A DNA stretch of 64,000 nt from Amphritea japonica ATCC BAA-1530 (GCF_016592435.1 NZ_AP014545.1:3294693-3358692); one strand, 5' to 3'; shown: positions 1 through 9,062, numbered from the stretch's first letter. The notes: generated by a model from the letters alone, not told the origin. Numbers and translations: made by a program.

Positions 1-188
1 CTGAGGACCTGATCAGCACCAATGAAACCATCGCATTTACGGATCTGAACCAAGCCAAAAACCATGCTGAAGCCGAATCTCTACAGCAGGCGCTTACACA
101 ATCTCAGCACAATAAAACCAAAGCGGCGAAATTACTGGGTATTTCTCGCGCGACTCTATACAACCGAATCAAACGTCTAAATATGTAA
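1..188 (+). CDS. NtrC-family sigma-54 activator, C-terminal fragment
   Basis: Only the last 61 codons are in the window; the gene starts before base 1 and stops with TAA at 186-188. The visible part ends in a Fis-type helix-turn-helix (KAAKLLGISRATLYNRIKRL), the usual C-terminus of sigma-54-dependent response regulators such as AtoC or NtrC. Such proteins bind palindromic enhancers through this domain and drive sigma-54 open-complex formation with an upstream AAA+ domain, which is not visible here. The next gene has a sigma-54 promoter, an IHF site and a palindrome in front of it, so this regulator probably controls it. The AAA+ and receiver domains are assumed, not seen. Confidence 0.8.
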   Translation, partial: EDLISTNETIAFTDLNQAKNHAEAESLQQALTQSQHNKTKAAKLLGISRATLYNRIKRLNM

Positions 189-212
189 AGCCATCTAGAC
201 ACATATAAACAC

Positions 213-234
213 TCTGTCTTAATAATTAGACAGA
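213..234. promoter_or_regulatory. Candidate enhancer (UAS) palindrome for the sigma-54 activator
   Basis: A perfect 7-bp inverted repeat, TCTGTCT and AGACAGA, is separated by 8 bases. It lies about 63 bp upstream of the -24/-12 element and 25 bp after the stop codon of the Fis-HTH regulator. Its position and symmetry fit an upstream activator site. It could also be a weak terminator of the regulator gene, but no T-run follows. Confidence 0.45.
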
Positions 235-264
235 CATTCGCACTGCGTATAATCGATAATCACG

Positions 265-277
265 TAAGACCTTGATT
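265..277 (-). promoter_or_regulatory. IHF binding site
   Basis: TAAGACCTTGATT matches the IHF consensus (WATCAANNNNTTR, read on the minus strand) at every defined position. It lies between the candidate enhancer and the -24/-12 promoter, where IHF commonly bends DNA to bring an NtrC-type activator to sigma-54 polymerase. Confidence 0.6.
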
Positions 278-296
278 AATTTATATTTGTTAGTAC

Positions 297-312
297 TGGC
301 TCGATGATTGCA
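297..312 (+). promoter_or_regulatory. Sigma-54 (-24/-12) promoter of the CoA-transferase gene
   Basis: TGGCTC-GATGA-TTGCA matches the sigma-54 consensus TGGCAC-N5-TTGCA with one mismatch, with GG and GC exactly 10 bases apart. Transcription would start near 323, leaving a leader of about 35 bases before the ATG at 358. An alternative ATG at 304 falls inside this promoter and is therefore unlikely to be used. Confidence 0.75.
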
Positions 313-357
313 GTCCACATAACCATACTAAAAAATAATAATCACAGGACGACTCCT

Positions 358-2001
358 ATGTCTAAGTTACTCAGTGCCGCGCAGGCAGCCCAATTGATTC
401 CTGACAATGCCACTATTGCCACCGGGGGATTTATCGGCATCGGGTTTGCTGAAGCAATCGCCACAGCAATCGAGCAACGCTTTCTTTCCAGTCAGCAGCC
501 CAGGCAAGTTGCACTCGTATACGCAGCGGGTCAGGGAGATGCGCAGACACGCGGCCTGAATCACTTCGCTCACGAAGGGATGGTGCGAAAAGTGATCGGC
601 GGACACTGGGGGTTAGCACCCGGACTGGGAAAGCTTGCCACGGATAATAAGATCGAGGCCTACAATCTGCCACAGGGTGTTATCTGCCACCTCTTCAGAG
701 ATATCGCTGCCGGAAAACCAGGCACCCTGACCAAGGTCGGTCTGCACACCTTTGTTGACCCTCGCCAGGAAGGCGGCAAGATAAACAATCGCACCCTCGC
801 AGATCAGGTTGAGCTGCTAACATTGCACGGTGAAGACTACCTGTTTTATAAAGCGTTCCCGATCGATATAGCTTTACTTCGCGGCACCACGGCAGACGCA
901 GACGGCAATATCTCCATGGAGCGGGAAGCACTTCCCCTGGATGCCCTGGCCATCGCCCAGGCAACCCATAACAGTGGCGGCAAAGTGATCGTTCAGGTCG
1001 AACGCACCACCCATCAGCACCAGCTAACACCTGATCGAGTCAGAATTCCCGGTATATTGGTAGACCATATCGTCGTCGCTGATTCACAGGATCACCCACA
1101 AACGTTCGCCGAGCCTTTTAATCCAGCTTATTGTGGCGATGTCATTGCCCCGCTAGAACAACAAAGCCAACCCTTGTCCGCACGTAAGATCATCGGTCGC
1201 AGAGCGTTGATGGAACTTCGTAAAGGAGCGGTAGTCAATCTGGGTATCGGCATGCCGGAGATGGTCTCAGCCGTGGCTGCCGAAGAAAAGATGCTCAACG
1301 ATTTCACCCTCACGGTTGAACCTGGAGGCATTGGCGGACAACCCGCCAGCGGTTTAAGTTTTGGTGCTGTCAGCAACGCTGCTGCCGTCATCGACCAGCC
1401 TGCACAATTTGATTTCTATGATGGCGGAGGACTAGACCAGGCTTTTCTCGGATTGGCAGAGAGCTGTCCAGAAGGTCACGTAAACGTCAGTCGTTTCAGC
1501 GATAAACTTGCCGGGGCCGGCGGATTTATCAACATCACCCAAAACACTCAGGATCTGTATTTTTTAGGCACCTTCACCTCAGGATCGCAACAGCTTGAGA
1601 TTCACAACGGTGAGCTTAACGTCATCAGGAACGGCTCCGTTAAAAAGTTTCTAAAGCAAGTGCAGCAGATTACATTTAACGGGCAATACGCAATTGAGCA
1701 GGGCCAGAAAGTAACATTTATCACCGAAAGAGCAGTCTTTATTCTCACCAGTGAAGGCCTGAAATTGACAGAAATCGCACCGGGAGTCGACCTGAAGAAA
1801 GATATTCTCGATCAAATGGATTTCAGACCTCTCATTGACAACAATCTCACGCCGATGGATCCAAGACTTTTTAAAGAAGGCCCTATGAACCTGCAACACA
1901 ATGGCAGCCATCCCGCTGGGCATATGCGTAAAGTCTGGGCACAACTCATTCAAGGCTTGAATGAACAGAGAGCGAACCTGGAAGACTGTATCGCCAGTTG
2001 A
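358..2001 (+). CDS. Family I CoA-transferase (acetate/3-ketoacid type, YdiF-like)
   Basis: A 547-residue fused alpha-beta family I CoA-transferase that moves CoA between short-chain acyl-CoA and a carboxylic acid, in the cytoplasm. The N-terminal half carries the glycine-rich start (ATGGFIGIGFAEAIA). The C-terminal half carries LGIGMPEMVSAV and VEPGGIGGQPASG; Glu321 in VEPGG is the expected catalytic glutamate that forms the glutamyl-CoA thioester. Size and order fit YdiF-type fused enzymes (about 530 aa). The start at 358 is chosen because AGGACGA lies just upstream and because the longer ATG at 304 would overlap the sigma-54 promoter. Control by sigma-54 and the upstream activator suggests induction by a short-chain acid, as for the AtoC/ato system. 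The exact substrate is not known. Confidence 0.88.
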   Translation: MSKLLSAAQAAQLIPDNATIATGGFIGIGFAEAIATAIEQRFLSSQQPRQVALVYAAGQGDAQTRGLNHFAHEGMVRKVIGGHWGLAPGLGKLATDNKIEAYNLPQGVICHLFRDIAAGKPGTLTKVGLHTFVDPRQEGGKINNRTLADQVELLTLHGEDYLFYKAFPIDIALLRGTTADADGNISMEREALPLDALAIAQATHNSGGKVIVQVERTTHQHQLTPDRVRIPGILVDHIVVADSQDHPQTFAEPFNPAYCGDVIAPLEQQSQPLSARKIIGRRALMELRKGAVVNLGIGMPEMVSAVAAEEKMLNDFTLTVEPGGIGGQPASGLSFGAVSNAAAVIDQPAQFDFYDGGGLDQAFLGLAESCPEGHVNVSRFSDKLAGAGGFINITQNTQDLYFLGTFTSGSQQLEIHNGELNVIRNGSVKKFLKQVQQITFNGQYAIEQGQKVTFITERAVFILTSEGLKLTEIAPGVDLKKDILDQMDFRPLIDNNLTPMDPRLFKEGPMNLQHNGSHPAGHMRKVWAQLIQGLNEQRANLEDCIAS

Positions 2002-2067
2002 AGCATAGCTTTTAGGTCAATGATAGTTAATACTGGAATTATCATTTACGAGGCTTAGGGATATTTT

Positions 2068-2562
2068 ATGAAAATGCTGACACTGGTACGACACGCCAAA
2101 TCCAGCTGGAAAGACCCTGAACTTTCTGACTTCGATCGCCCTCTGAACAAGCGGGGCAAGCGAGATCTGCCTCTGATGGCTGCCAGATTGGTCGATATGA
2201 ATATCCAGCCGGATCTGATTCTCAGTAGTGGAGCCCGCAGAGCAATGGCCACCGCCGAGCTAATTGCAATGGAGCAGGATTACTCAACAGACAAAATCAT
2301 TGAGATACCCGAGCTTTACCATGCCCGGTCAGAAACCCTGATAAACCTACTACAAAGTCAGTCAGACCATTACCGGAGTATCTTAGTGGTCGGACACAGC
2401 CCCACACTTGAAATGGCCAGTTTTTACCTGACACAGGAACTGATTCCCAAGTTTCCTACCAGTGGTGTCATTCAGTTGGCCCTGAGTATTACCAGCTGGG
2501 AGGAAGTCGCTGAATCTTGCGGCACACTGGAGCGACTGGACTATCCAAAACTCCACCCTTAA
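2068..2562 (+). CDS. sixA: SixA-like histidine phosphatase
   Basis: A 164-residue histidine phosphatase (phosphoglycerate mutase-like fold). The phosphate-pocket motif is LVRHAKSSW near residue 7, with the second conserved histidine in VVGHSP near residue 112. In E. coli SixA removes phosphate from histidine-phosphotransfer proteins or PTS NPr; family members of this length are also called plain histidine phosphatases. It starts 66 bases after the CoA-transferase stop and may be read from the same transcript. Whether its target is a phosphorelay protein is an inference. Confidence 0.8.
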   Translation: MKMLTLVRHAKSSWKDPELSDFDRPLNKRGKRDLPLMAARLVDMNIQPDLILSSGARRAMATAELIAMEQDYSTDKIIEIPELYHARSETLINLLQSQSDHYRSILVVGHSPTLEMASFYLTQELIPKFPTSGVIQLALSITSWEEVAESCGTLERLDYPKLHP

Positions 2563-2641
2563 CCACTCCACCCAGAGGGTAAAATCCCGCGCAAAGGTGA
2601 TACACTAGCGCCACTCACAGCCGCCCACCGGAACTCCCGCC

Positions 2642-3598
2642 TTGAGCCTTTACCTCGACACATTGCTGTTTACCGGCAATATAGTTGCACCTATCTTTTT
2701 TATCTCACTGCTTGGCTATCTGTTAATGCGATTGCAGATAATTGACCAGCATTTCGTCGCAACTGCCTCACGGCTGGTTTTTACTATTACACTGCCGGCC
2801 CTGGTCTTTATGAGCATTTCCAGAATGGACTTCCAGGCAGTTTTCAACCCGACACTACTGACTTATTTTATAATCAGCACTCTGGTTTGCTTCACACTGC
2901 TGTGGCAGGTTAGTAAACGTTTTATCCACAAGCCTGAAGATCTCGGCGTGTTTATTCAGGGAGCCTTTCGCGGCAACTACGGTATCATCGGATTGGCGGT
3001 CAGTTTTAATATGTTTGGCGACAGTGGACTGGCTCAAGCCTCTCTTCTACTCGCTTGCGTTATCCCTCTGTACAACACCCTTTCAGTACTCGCACTTTCA
3101 CTACCAATGCAGAAACAAAACGGACTCAATCTCACACAACCCCTGATTGAAATCGCACGTAACCCGTTAATCATTGCCGTATTGCTGGCACTTCCCTTTT
3201 CCTACTTCGACTGGGGTTTGCCCACCGCAATTGATAAGATCGGCAACTATTTCGCTAACCTGACACTTCCACTGGCGTTACTTGCTGTAGGCGCGTCCCT
3301 GAATCTGCGAAGCCTGAAAGACACCTCAGGAGAATCCAGCTGGGCTACCCTTATTAAACTAATCCTTATGCCCCTGATACTAACCAGCGGCGCCTGGATA
3401 AGCGGTATAAGAGGTCAGGAACTCGGCATTCTGTTCATCTTGTTTGGCTGCCCAACCGCAGCAGCCAGCTTTATCATGGCCAAAGCGATGCACGGTAATG
3501 CGCAGCTGGCTGCCAATATTATTCTGACCACCACCATAGGCTCTATCGTTACACTAAGTAGCGGGATCTACCTGTTGCGACTCTGGAATTTGGCTTAA
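2642..3598 (+). CDS. AEC-family transporter (auxin efflux carrier-like permease)
   Basis: A 318-residue integral membrane protein with about ten hydrophobic segments in two halves, typical of the AEC (auxin efflux carrier) family of bacterial transporters. Visible family features are the early LTxTLPALVF-like helix (TLPALVFMS), the FRGNYGIIGLAV motif in the first half and CPTAAASFIMAKAM in the second. The start is a TTG with no strong ribosome site, and no nearby in-frame ATG would preserve the first helix. Members export or import small carboxylates or amino acids, but the substrate cannot be read from this sequence. Confidence 0.82.
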   Translation: MSLYLDTLLFTGNIVAPIFFISLLGYLLMRLQIIDQHFVATASRLVFTITLPALVFMSISRMDFQAVFNPTLLTYFIISTLVCFTLLWQVSKRFIHKPEDLGVFIQGAFRGNYGIIGLAVSFNMFGDSGLAQASLLLACVIPLYNTLSVLALSLPMQKQNGLNLTQPLIEIARNPLIIAVLLALPFSYFDWGLPTAIDKIGNYFANLTLPLALLAVGASLNLRSLKDTSGESSWATLIKLILMPLILTSGAWISGIRGQELGILFILFGCPTAAASFIMAKAMHGNAQLAANIILTTTIGSIVTLSSGIYLLRLWNLA

Positions 3599-3640
3599 GG
3601 AAGAGTAAGATAAGCAGTATCTTATATACAAGGTAGCGCT

Positions 3641-4792
3641 ATGTTGCTTGAATTCTTTGACCACCTGCTGAGCCTGTTTCTCGACACCGCCGTCTGGTTG
3701 CTATTCGGTCTGGTTCTGGCTGCTGCCCTGAAAGGTTGGATTCCAACGACTCTGGTGGAGAAGTGGCTCAGTGGTACCGGCGCTGGTTCGGTTATCCGGG
3801 CAGCGCTAATCGGAGCACCGCTCCCCCTATGTTCATGCGGAGTGCTTCCCACAGCAATAGCCCTGCGACGCTCAGGCGCCTCCAAGCCCGCTACAGTATC
3901 CTTTCTCGTCGCCACACCGGAAACCGGTGTTGATTCAATCTCGGTAACCTATGCCCTGCTGGGGCCTGTGATGGCTATCATACGGCCAATGTCAGCCATA
4001 ATCAGCGCGGTGGTAAGCGGTATCATGATTTTACTGTTCGACGGCGGTGAAAATAACAAGGACTCTTCTCTAAAAGAGCCCACAGACAAACAAGAAACAA
4101 GCTGCTGCAGCACAAAAAAGGAACCGGTTAGTCCCTGTTGTAGTCAATCAGAGGAACCTGTAACTAGTTGTTGCAGTAAATCAGAAGCACCTGAAGCCAG
4201 TTGCTGCACTGAACAAAACGATACACCTAAACAATCTGGTTTTTTAGCCGGGTTACAGTTTGCCATCGTAGATATCCTCGATGACATATCCAAATGGCTC
4301 ACTATCGGTCTGATCCTCGCCGCGGTGGTTGCCACACTGGTAGAACCTGCCAGCCTGAGCCAGTGGGGCAGTGGCCTGACCGCTATGCTATTGATGCTGG
4401 TTGTTGGCCTGCCGCTCTACATCTGCGCAACAGCCTCTACTCCCCTGGCTGCCGCATTACTGGCCGCCGGCATGTCTCCAGGCGCTATTCTGGTCTTTCT
4501 GCTGGTAGGCCCCGCCACTAACATCGCCTCCATCGGCATTCTCAGCCGCGAGCTTGGTATCCGTGCCGTCGCGCTCTATCTACTTGGCATTAGTATCTGT
4601 GCAGTTTTACTGGGACTAGCGACTGATGCCATTCTCAACGACCAGATGATATCAGTCGGAACAGCCATGGCTCATCACGACGCCGCGGGCTTTATGGTCA
4701 TTAAATGGGTCGCAGCGGTTATCCTGTTTGTTCTGGCAGTAAAACCCCTGCGCCAGCTTATCTGGAAAGATACAACGACGGCCTGCGCATGA
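3641..4792 (+). CDS. SO_0444/YraQ-family permease, probable Cu/Zn efflux
   Basis: A 383-residue permease with two groups of four or so membrane helices around a hydrophilic, cysteine-rich loop (about residues 145-200). The GAPLPLCSCGVLP motif in the first half and GLPLYICATASTPLA in the second mark the DUF318/YraQ permease family; SO_0444-type members are annotated as copper/zinc efflux. The loop holds four Cys-Cys pairs with exactly nine residues between pairs, likely a cytoplasmic or periplasmic metal-capturing string. CSC and C-A-T in the paired membrane motifs could line the transport path. The ankyrin gene overlaps its stop by four bases (ATGA), so the two are translationally coupled. 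Confidence 0.8.
   Translation: MLLEFFDHLLSLFLDTAVWLLFGLVLAAALKGWIPTTLVEKWLSGTGAGSVIRAALIGAPLPLCSCGVLPTAIALRRSGASKPATVSFLVATPETGVDSISVTYALLGPVMAIIRPMSAIISAVVSGIMILLFDGGENNKDSSLKEPTDKQETSCCSTKKEPVSPCCSQSEEPVTSCCSKSEAPEASCCTEQNDTPKQSGFLAGLQFAIVDILDDISKWLTIGLILAAVVATLVEPASLSQWGSGLTAMLLMLVVGLPLYICATASTPLAAALLAAGMSPGAILVFLLVGPATNIASIGILSRELGIRAVALYLLGISICAVLLGLATDAILNDQMISVGTAMAHHDAAGFMVIKWVAAVILFVLAVKPLRQLIWKDTTTACA
4103..4207 (+). repeat. 33-bp tandem coding repeat: four Cys-Cys pairs
   Basis: Four TGC/TGT codon pairs recur every 33 bases inside the permease gene and encode CC-x9-CC-x9-CC-x9-CC. The spacers are diverged but keep Ser/Lys/Glu-Pro character (for example STKKEPVSP, SQSEEPVTS, SKSEAPEAS). 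Confidence 0.85.
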
Positions 4793-5418
4793 GTTTCTTT
4801 ACTAAGCGAAACCTGAAAAAACTACAACTGGCGATTATTGACGCGGATCTAATCACACTCAAAAAGCAATTTAATAAGCTGGATTCCAATACCGTCAACG
4901 AACATCTTTTCGCTTTCGATGATCAACAGTTCAATGCCGTCGAACTCGCCATCAGATCAGGTCAGGCCAAATCCCTGCAACACTTACTGCAAGCGGGTTG
5001 CGGCTTAAATGCCAGTCACACCGAACCACTGCTCTATCAGGCATTACAGCACCCAGTGCAAAGTCTGCAGCTTATGACAGTACTGCTGCAGGCTGGCGCA
5101 CCGTTAGCGTACCCCGACATGACACCCGATCACGCGCTCTTTGCCTGTTTCCTTTTTTGTCCGGACACCACTCTGATGCTCCACCTTAGCAGACTGAATG
5201 AAAATGGAGCCGATCTTAACCACTGTGATCAGCATGGAGAAAGTACGCTCAGACTAGCGATGCAAAAGGAGGATAAGGCGCTTGTTCAGATGTTGATAAA
5301 CAGTGGGGCGACGTTTTCGAAAACACTGAGGACTGAAGGATGCGGTAAAGAGATCACCGACTATGCCGAGCGGCTCGCCGATGATCTGAAAATCAGACAA
5401 ATGATGCTTACTTCTTGA
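4789..5418 (+). CDS. Ankyrin-repeat protein
   Basis: A 209-residue protein with ankyrin-like helix pairs such as [20 protein letters not shown] (about 45-64) and [20 protein letters not shown] (about 155-174), each followed by a Gly-Ala or Gly-Cys turn. The start at 4789 overlaps the permease stop (ATGA), which is better than a longer reading that would run inside the permease gene. It lacks a signal peptide or membrane segment and is probably a cytoplasmic binding partner, perhaps of the permease, by inference from coupling alone. The 3' end overlaps the convergent RidA gene by 11 bases. Confidence 0.7.
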   Translation: MSFFTKRNLKKLQLAIIDADLITLKKQFNKLDSNTVNEHLFAFDDQQFNAVELAIRSGQAKSLQHLLQAGCGLNASHTEPLLYQALQHPVQSLQLMTVLLQAGAPLAYPDMTPDHALFACFLFCPDTTLMLHLSRLNENGADLNHCDQHGESTLRLAMQKEDKALVQMLINSGATFSKTLRTEGCGKEITDYAERLADDLKIRQMMLTS

Positions 5419-5761
5419 CCGCAGCAATCACAGACACTTCCACCAATAATTCAGGACGCGCCATCCGCGCTTCGACACAGGCTCTGGCCGGAGCATGTCC
5501 TGCGGGAGCCCAGTTATCCCACACCTCATTCATACCGGCAAAATCTTTCATATCACGAATATAAAGCGTCGCTGAGAGAATGTGTTCACGATCACTGCCT
5601 GCCTGCTCTAGCAATGCATCCACTTTTTCCAGCATGGTTGCCGTTTGCTCTTTGATCCCAGCGGTCGCATCTTTTGCTACCTGGCCACACAGATAAACAG
5701 TATCGTTATGAATCACGATCCGGCTCATGCGCTGACCAATCTCTTGCCGTTCAATTGACAT
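5408..5761 (-). CDS. RidA/YjgF/Rid-family protein
   Basis: A 117-residue protein of the Rid superfamily. Family marks are [10 protein letters not shown] near residue 22, [11 protein letters not shown] near 61, and [23 protein letters not shown] near the C-terminus, where the Arg of the imine-deaminating pocket (here in PARACVEA) and a Glu (LLVEV) are kept. RidA hydrolyses reactive enamine/imine intermediates made by PLP enzymes; other Rid subfamilies act in specific catabolic pathways. The variant C-terminus suggests a subfamily other than classical RidA. It is convergent with the ankyrin gene. Confidence 0.82.
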   Translation of the reverse strand: MSIERQEIGQRMSRIVIHNDTVYLCGQVAKDATAGIKEQTATMLEKVDALLEQAGSDREHILSATLYIRDMKDFAGMNEVWDNWAPAGHAPARACVEARMARPELLVEVSVIAAVKK

Positions 5762-5838
5762 CTGTACTCACCCTTAATCTAAAAAACAGTCAAATAAAAA
5801 CCAATAATTGTAGTAGATCAGGCACAAGACACCAGTCT

Positions 5839-5862
5839 AATGCTCCTGAATTCAGAAGCATT
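5839..5862. repeat. 24-bp near-perfect palindrome
   Basis: AATGCTCCTGAATTCAGAAG followed by CATT reads the same on both strands with one mismatched pair. It sits in the 187-base gap between the RidA gene (read leftwards from 5761) and the CoA-binding gene, about 78 bp upstream of the RidA start. It could be an operator for a dimeric regulator or a transcript hairpin. No T-run follows on either strand. Confidence 0.35.
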
Positions 5863-5948
5863 AACGGCATAAACAGATGTTGTCAGAGTAATAGCAGAAA
5901 ATATCGCTATTTAAGAATACCTTCTCATCTGAGAAGCAGAGAACTCAC

Positions 5949-6344
5949 TCAGAGCCGGGGAATTTCAATCGCAGGGCAACGGTCCATCACCACCTGGAGT
6001 CCAGCCGCCTGAGCCTTTTCAGCAGCCGGCTCATTGATAACGCCCAGCTGCATCCAGACAGACTTCGCATTCACAGCAATAGCTTCATCAACCACGTCAC
6101 CGGCTTCTGCAGAACCGCGGAAAATTTCCACCATATCGATCGGCTCTTTAATATCCGCCAGCGAGGAGACCACCTCACGCCCATGGATCTGCTGCCCTGC
6201 TTTAAAGGGGTTAACAGGAATCACGTTATAGCCTTTTGACAACAGAAAATGCATTACCTGATTACTAGCCCGGTGTGACTTAGGACTGGCCCCCACCATC
6301 GCTATCGTCTTACTTTTTTCTAAAACTTGTCGAATAACGTCCAT
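5949..6344 (-). CDS. CoA-binding domain protein (YccU-like)
   Basis: A 131-residue Rossmann-fold CoA-binding protein of the YccU type. It shows the nucleotide-binding start ([19 protein letters not shown]), VIPVNP at the second strand and [19 protein letters not shown] further on, which match the family along its length. Its biological role is not established in the family. It follows moeB by 15 bases on the same strand and is probably the last gene of the hemA-prfA-prmC-moeB run. Confidence 0.8.
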   Translation of the reverse strand: MDVIRQVLEKSKTIAMVGASPKSHRASNQVMHFLLSKGYNVIPVNPFKAGQQIHGREVVSSLADIKEPIDMVEIFRGSAEAGDVVDEAIAVNAKSVWMQLGVINEPAAEKAQAAGLQVVMDRCPAIEIPRL

Positions 6345-6359
6345 TGAGCACGGTTCCTC

Positions 6360-7115
6360 TTAATTATTTTTATATCCACAGCAAGGACACTCAGGGTCCC
6401 GCCGTAGTTTCAGGGTTCGCCAATCCATATGGCGTCCGTCCAGAAGCAACAACTTTCCGATCAGCGGACGACCCACATCCGCTAGTACTTTTAATGCTTC
6501 CATCGCCTGTACTGAGCCAATAATACCGACCAGGGGGGCGATTACTCCGCTTTCAGAACAGGTTAAATTTTCATCATCCCCTTCTCGATACAAACAACGA
6601 TAACAGGGGGCATCTTCATGTCTCGAATCAAAAACAGCGACCTGCCCATCAAAACGTATAGCTGCACCTGAAACTAGCGGTGTTTTATACTTCACACAAG
6701 CATCATTTATCGCAAAACGGGTAGTAAAGTTGTCACTACAATCAACGACAAGATCAACTTCAGCGACCTGTTTCGCCAACGCCACATCATCCAGACGAGC
6801 ATTAATAGCCACCACCTCCACATCTGGATTCAACGCTGTCAGTGCAACTTTTGCTGAATCAACCTTAGGCTGACCGATCGTTGAAGTGCTGTGTACAATC
6901 TGACGCTGAAGATTAGTCAGCTCAACGTTATCATCATCCACTAACACCAGCCGACCTACCCCGGCTGCGGCCAGATACATCGCAACAGGGCTGCCAAGAC
7001 CTCCCACACCGATCACTAAAACGGAGGCATTTAACCAGGCTTCCTGACCGGCAATATCAACCTCAGGCAGCATTATCTGGCGACTATAACGTAGTAGCTG
7101 TTCATCATTCAGCAT
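6360..7115 (-). CDS. moeB: Molybdopterin-synthase adenylyltransferase MoeB / ThiF family
   Basis: A 251-residue E1-like enzyme that adenylates the C-terminal glycine of a sulfur-carrier protein (MoaD or ThiS). It shows the ATP-binding GVGGLGSPVAMYLAAAGVG near residue 37, the DDDNVELTNLQRQ motif near 61, and two zinc-binding CxxC pairs (CYRC and CPCC). No rhodanese domain is fused, so it is MoeB/HesA-sized. It overlaps the end of prmC by 11 bases. MoeB and ThiF are hard to separate by eye; the neighbourhood with prmC/prfA/hemA matches the Pseudomonas moeB locus. Confidence 0.85.
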   Translation of the reverse strand: MLNDEQLLRYSRQIMLPEVDIAGQEAWLNASVLVIGVGGLGSPVAMYLAAAGVGRLVLVDDDNVELTNLQRQIVHSTSTIGQPKVDSAKVALTALNPDVEVVAINARLDDVALAKQVAEVDLVVDCSDNFTTRFAINDACVKYKTPLVSGAAIRFDGQVAVFDSRHEDAPCYRCLYREGDDENLTCSESGVIAPLVGIIGSVQAMEALKVLADVGRPLIGKLLLLDGRHMDWRTLKLRRDPECPCCGYKNN

Positions 7116-7956
7116 TCGGTGTCTTCTCTTTTTCCCAGGTCGCCCAGGTTATACGATCATTGCCGCCATAATCCTGTGCCGATTCTATATCGGTATAATC
7201 TAATTCTGACAGTAACGCTTGCACAGCAGCAGCCTGATCATAACCATGCTCAAACAGCAACTTGCCACCGCTCACCAAAAACTCGCGGGCCTGGGTAGCA
7301 ATCTGACGGATATCCGCCAAACCGTTGTCAGCTGCGATCAGCGCACTCACCGGTTCAAAACGCAGATCACCTTGTTCCAGATGAGGGTCCAGGGGGTCAA
7401 TATAGGGAGGATTGCTAACAATCATCTCAAACAACCCATCCACAGGCTCAAACCAGCTCCCCTGTAGTACTGCCACATTATCCAGCCCGATACGCTGACG
7501 ATTCTGTTCGGCCAATGCCGCCGCTTCTGCAACACGGTCCACAGCAATCAGCTGCCAGACCGGACACTCAGAAGCCAGCGCCAGCGCAATAGCGCCGGTG
7601 CCCGTTCCCAGGTCTAATACTCTGGCTACAGAATGGGGAATTAGTTCAAGCGCTTTTTCAACCAGGCACTCAGTATCGGGCCGGGGAATCAACGTGGTGG
7701 GATTAACCTCCAGATCAAGGGTCCAAAAACCACGACTACCCGTCAGGTGCGCAATTGGTTCGCCTTGCAGGCGGCGTTGAATCAGCTGTTCAAACTGGCT
7801 TTGTTGATCCTCTGCCAGCTGATAATCACGATGAACAAAGAGGAAAGTACGGTCTTTCTCAAGGATATGGCAGAGCAGTAACTCGACATCCAGCTCAGGA
7901 CTGTCACTGCTCCCCTTCAGCTGGCCAGTAATCGCCAGCGCATCAGATATATTCAT
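7105..7956 (-). CDS. prmC: Peptide chain release factor N5-glutamine methyltransferase
   Basis: A 283-residue SAM-dependent methyltransferase that methylates the glutamine of the GGQ motif in release factors. It has an N-terminal helical domain, the SAM-binding motif VLDLGTGTGAIALAL near residue 116, and the substrate-binding NPPY motif (IVSNPPYIDP) near 185. It is 11 bases downstream of prfA, whose product is its substrate, and overlaps moeB. Confidence 0.95.
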   Translation of the reverse strand: MNISDALAITGQLKGSSDSPELDVELLLCHILEKDRTFLFVHRDYQLAEDQQSQFEQLIQRRLQGEPIAHLTGSRGFWTLDLEVNPTTLIPRPDTECLVEKALELIPHSVARVLDLGTGTGAIALALASECPVWQLIAVDRVAEAAALAEQNRQRIGLDNVAVLQGSWFEPVDGLFEMIVSNPPYIDPLDPHLEQGDLRFEPVSALIAADNGLADIRQIATQAREFLVSGGKLLFEHGYDQAAAVQALLSELDYTDIESAQDYGGNDRITWATWEKEKTPNAE

Positions 7957-7967
7957 TGGCAGAGTGA

Positions 7968-9056
7968 TCAGCTGCCCTCAGACAGAGCACCCAATAGCTC
8001 AGCCTGATATTCGTTAACTAATGGATCTACCACCTGACCCAACGCACCTTCCATCACTTCCTGAAGTTTATACAGGGTAAGATTGATACGGTGATCGGTA
8101 ACCCGTCCCTGCGGAAAATTGTATGTCCGAATCCGCTCGGAGCGGTCGCCACTGCCTACCAGCGATTTCCGGGTACTGGCCTGTGCAGCGGCATGGCGCT
8201 CCTGTTCCGCTGCTTGTAGGCGAGATGCCAACAGTGACATCGCCTTGGCACGGTTTTTATGCTGCGATCGTTCTTCCTGACATTCGACGACAACACCCGT
8301 AGGAACATGCGTAATACGGATAGCTGAGTCGGTTTTGTTGACGTGCTGACCACCCGCACCGGAAGCACGGAAAGTATCTACCCGTAGATCACCTTTATTG
8401 ATCTCTATATCACTGACTTCATCCATCTCCGGCATAACTGCTACCGTACAGGCTGACGTATGAATACGTCCTTGAGACTCAGTTTCTGGCACCCGCTGAA
8501 CCCGGTGCGCCCCGGACTCAAATTTCAGACGAGAATACACATCTTTGCCGACTATCCGCGAGATCACCTCTTTATACCCGCCATGCTCACCCTCGTTGGC
8601 ACTGATAATCTCCAGCTTCCAACCCTGGTTTTCCGCATAGCGACTATACATCCGTAACAGATCACCCGAAAATATCGCCGCTTCATCACCTCCGGTTCCC
8701 GCACGCACTTCCACAAATACATTGCGGGCGTCATTCGGGTCTTTCGGGAGAAGCAAAATCTGCAATTCCTGCGTCAGCGTTTCAATACTTTCTTTCGCTA
8801 CCGCAAACTCTTCTTTAGCCATCTCACGCATGTCCGGATCGGAATCCTCTGACATCAGTTTGGCTTCTTCAAGATCATTCTGGGCGGTCAGATAGGACTG
8901 AAAACACTGGACAACAGGCTCCAGTTCAGCATATTCCATCGAGTAAGCGCGAAACTTATTCTGATCATTGATAACCCCCGCATCACCCAGTAATGCCGCC
9001 AGCTCTTCATATCGATCGGCCAGGGTCTCCAGCTTCAGGGCTATAGATTCTTTCAT
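7968..9056 (-). CDS. prfA: Peptide chain release factor 1
   Basis: A 362-residue class I release factor that ends translation at UAA and UAG. It carries the codon-recognition motif PxT as VPETESQGR near residue 187 and the GGQ peptidyl-hydrolysis loop in [16 protein letters not shown] near 233. Length equals E. coli RF1 (360 aa). It starts six bases after the hemA stop and is followed by prmC, the common gammaproteobacterial order. Confidence 0.96.
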   Translation of the reverse strand: MKESIALKLETLADRYEELAALLGDAGVINDQNKFRAYSMEYAELEPVVQCFQSYLTAQNDLEEAKLMSEDSDPDMREMAKEEFAVAKESIETLTQELQILLLPKDPNDARNVFVEVRAGTGGDEAAIFSGDLLRMYSRYAENQGWKLEIISANEGEHGGYKEVISRIVGKDVYSRLKFESGAHRVQRVPETESQGRIHTSACTVAVMPEMDEVSDIEINKGDLRVDTFRASGAGGQHVNKTDSAIRITHVPTGVVVECQEERSQHKNRAKAMSLLASRLQAAEQERHAAAQASTRKSLVGSGDRSERIRTYNFPQGRVTDHRINLTLYKLQEVMEGALGQVVDPLVNEYQAELLGALSEGS

Positions 9057-9062
9057 CGTTAA

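Noticed and set aside
226-253. Sigma-70 promoter with TATAAT at 248-253 upstream of the CoA-transferase
   Set aside because: The -10 is perfect but there is no acceptable -35 at the right distance, and the sigma-54 element explains the region better.
304-357. Longer start of the CoA-transferase at ATG 304
   Set aside because: It lies inside the -24/-12 promoter and has no ribosome site; the ATG at 358 has one and matches the family start.
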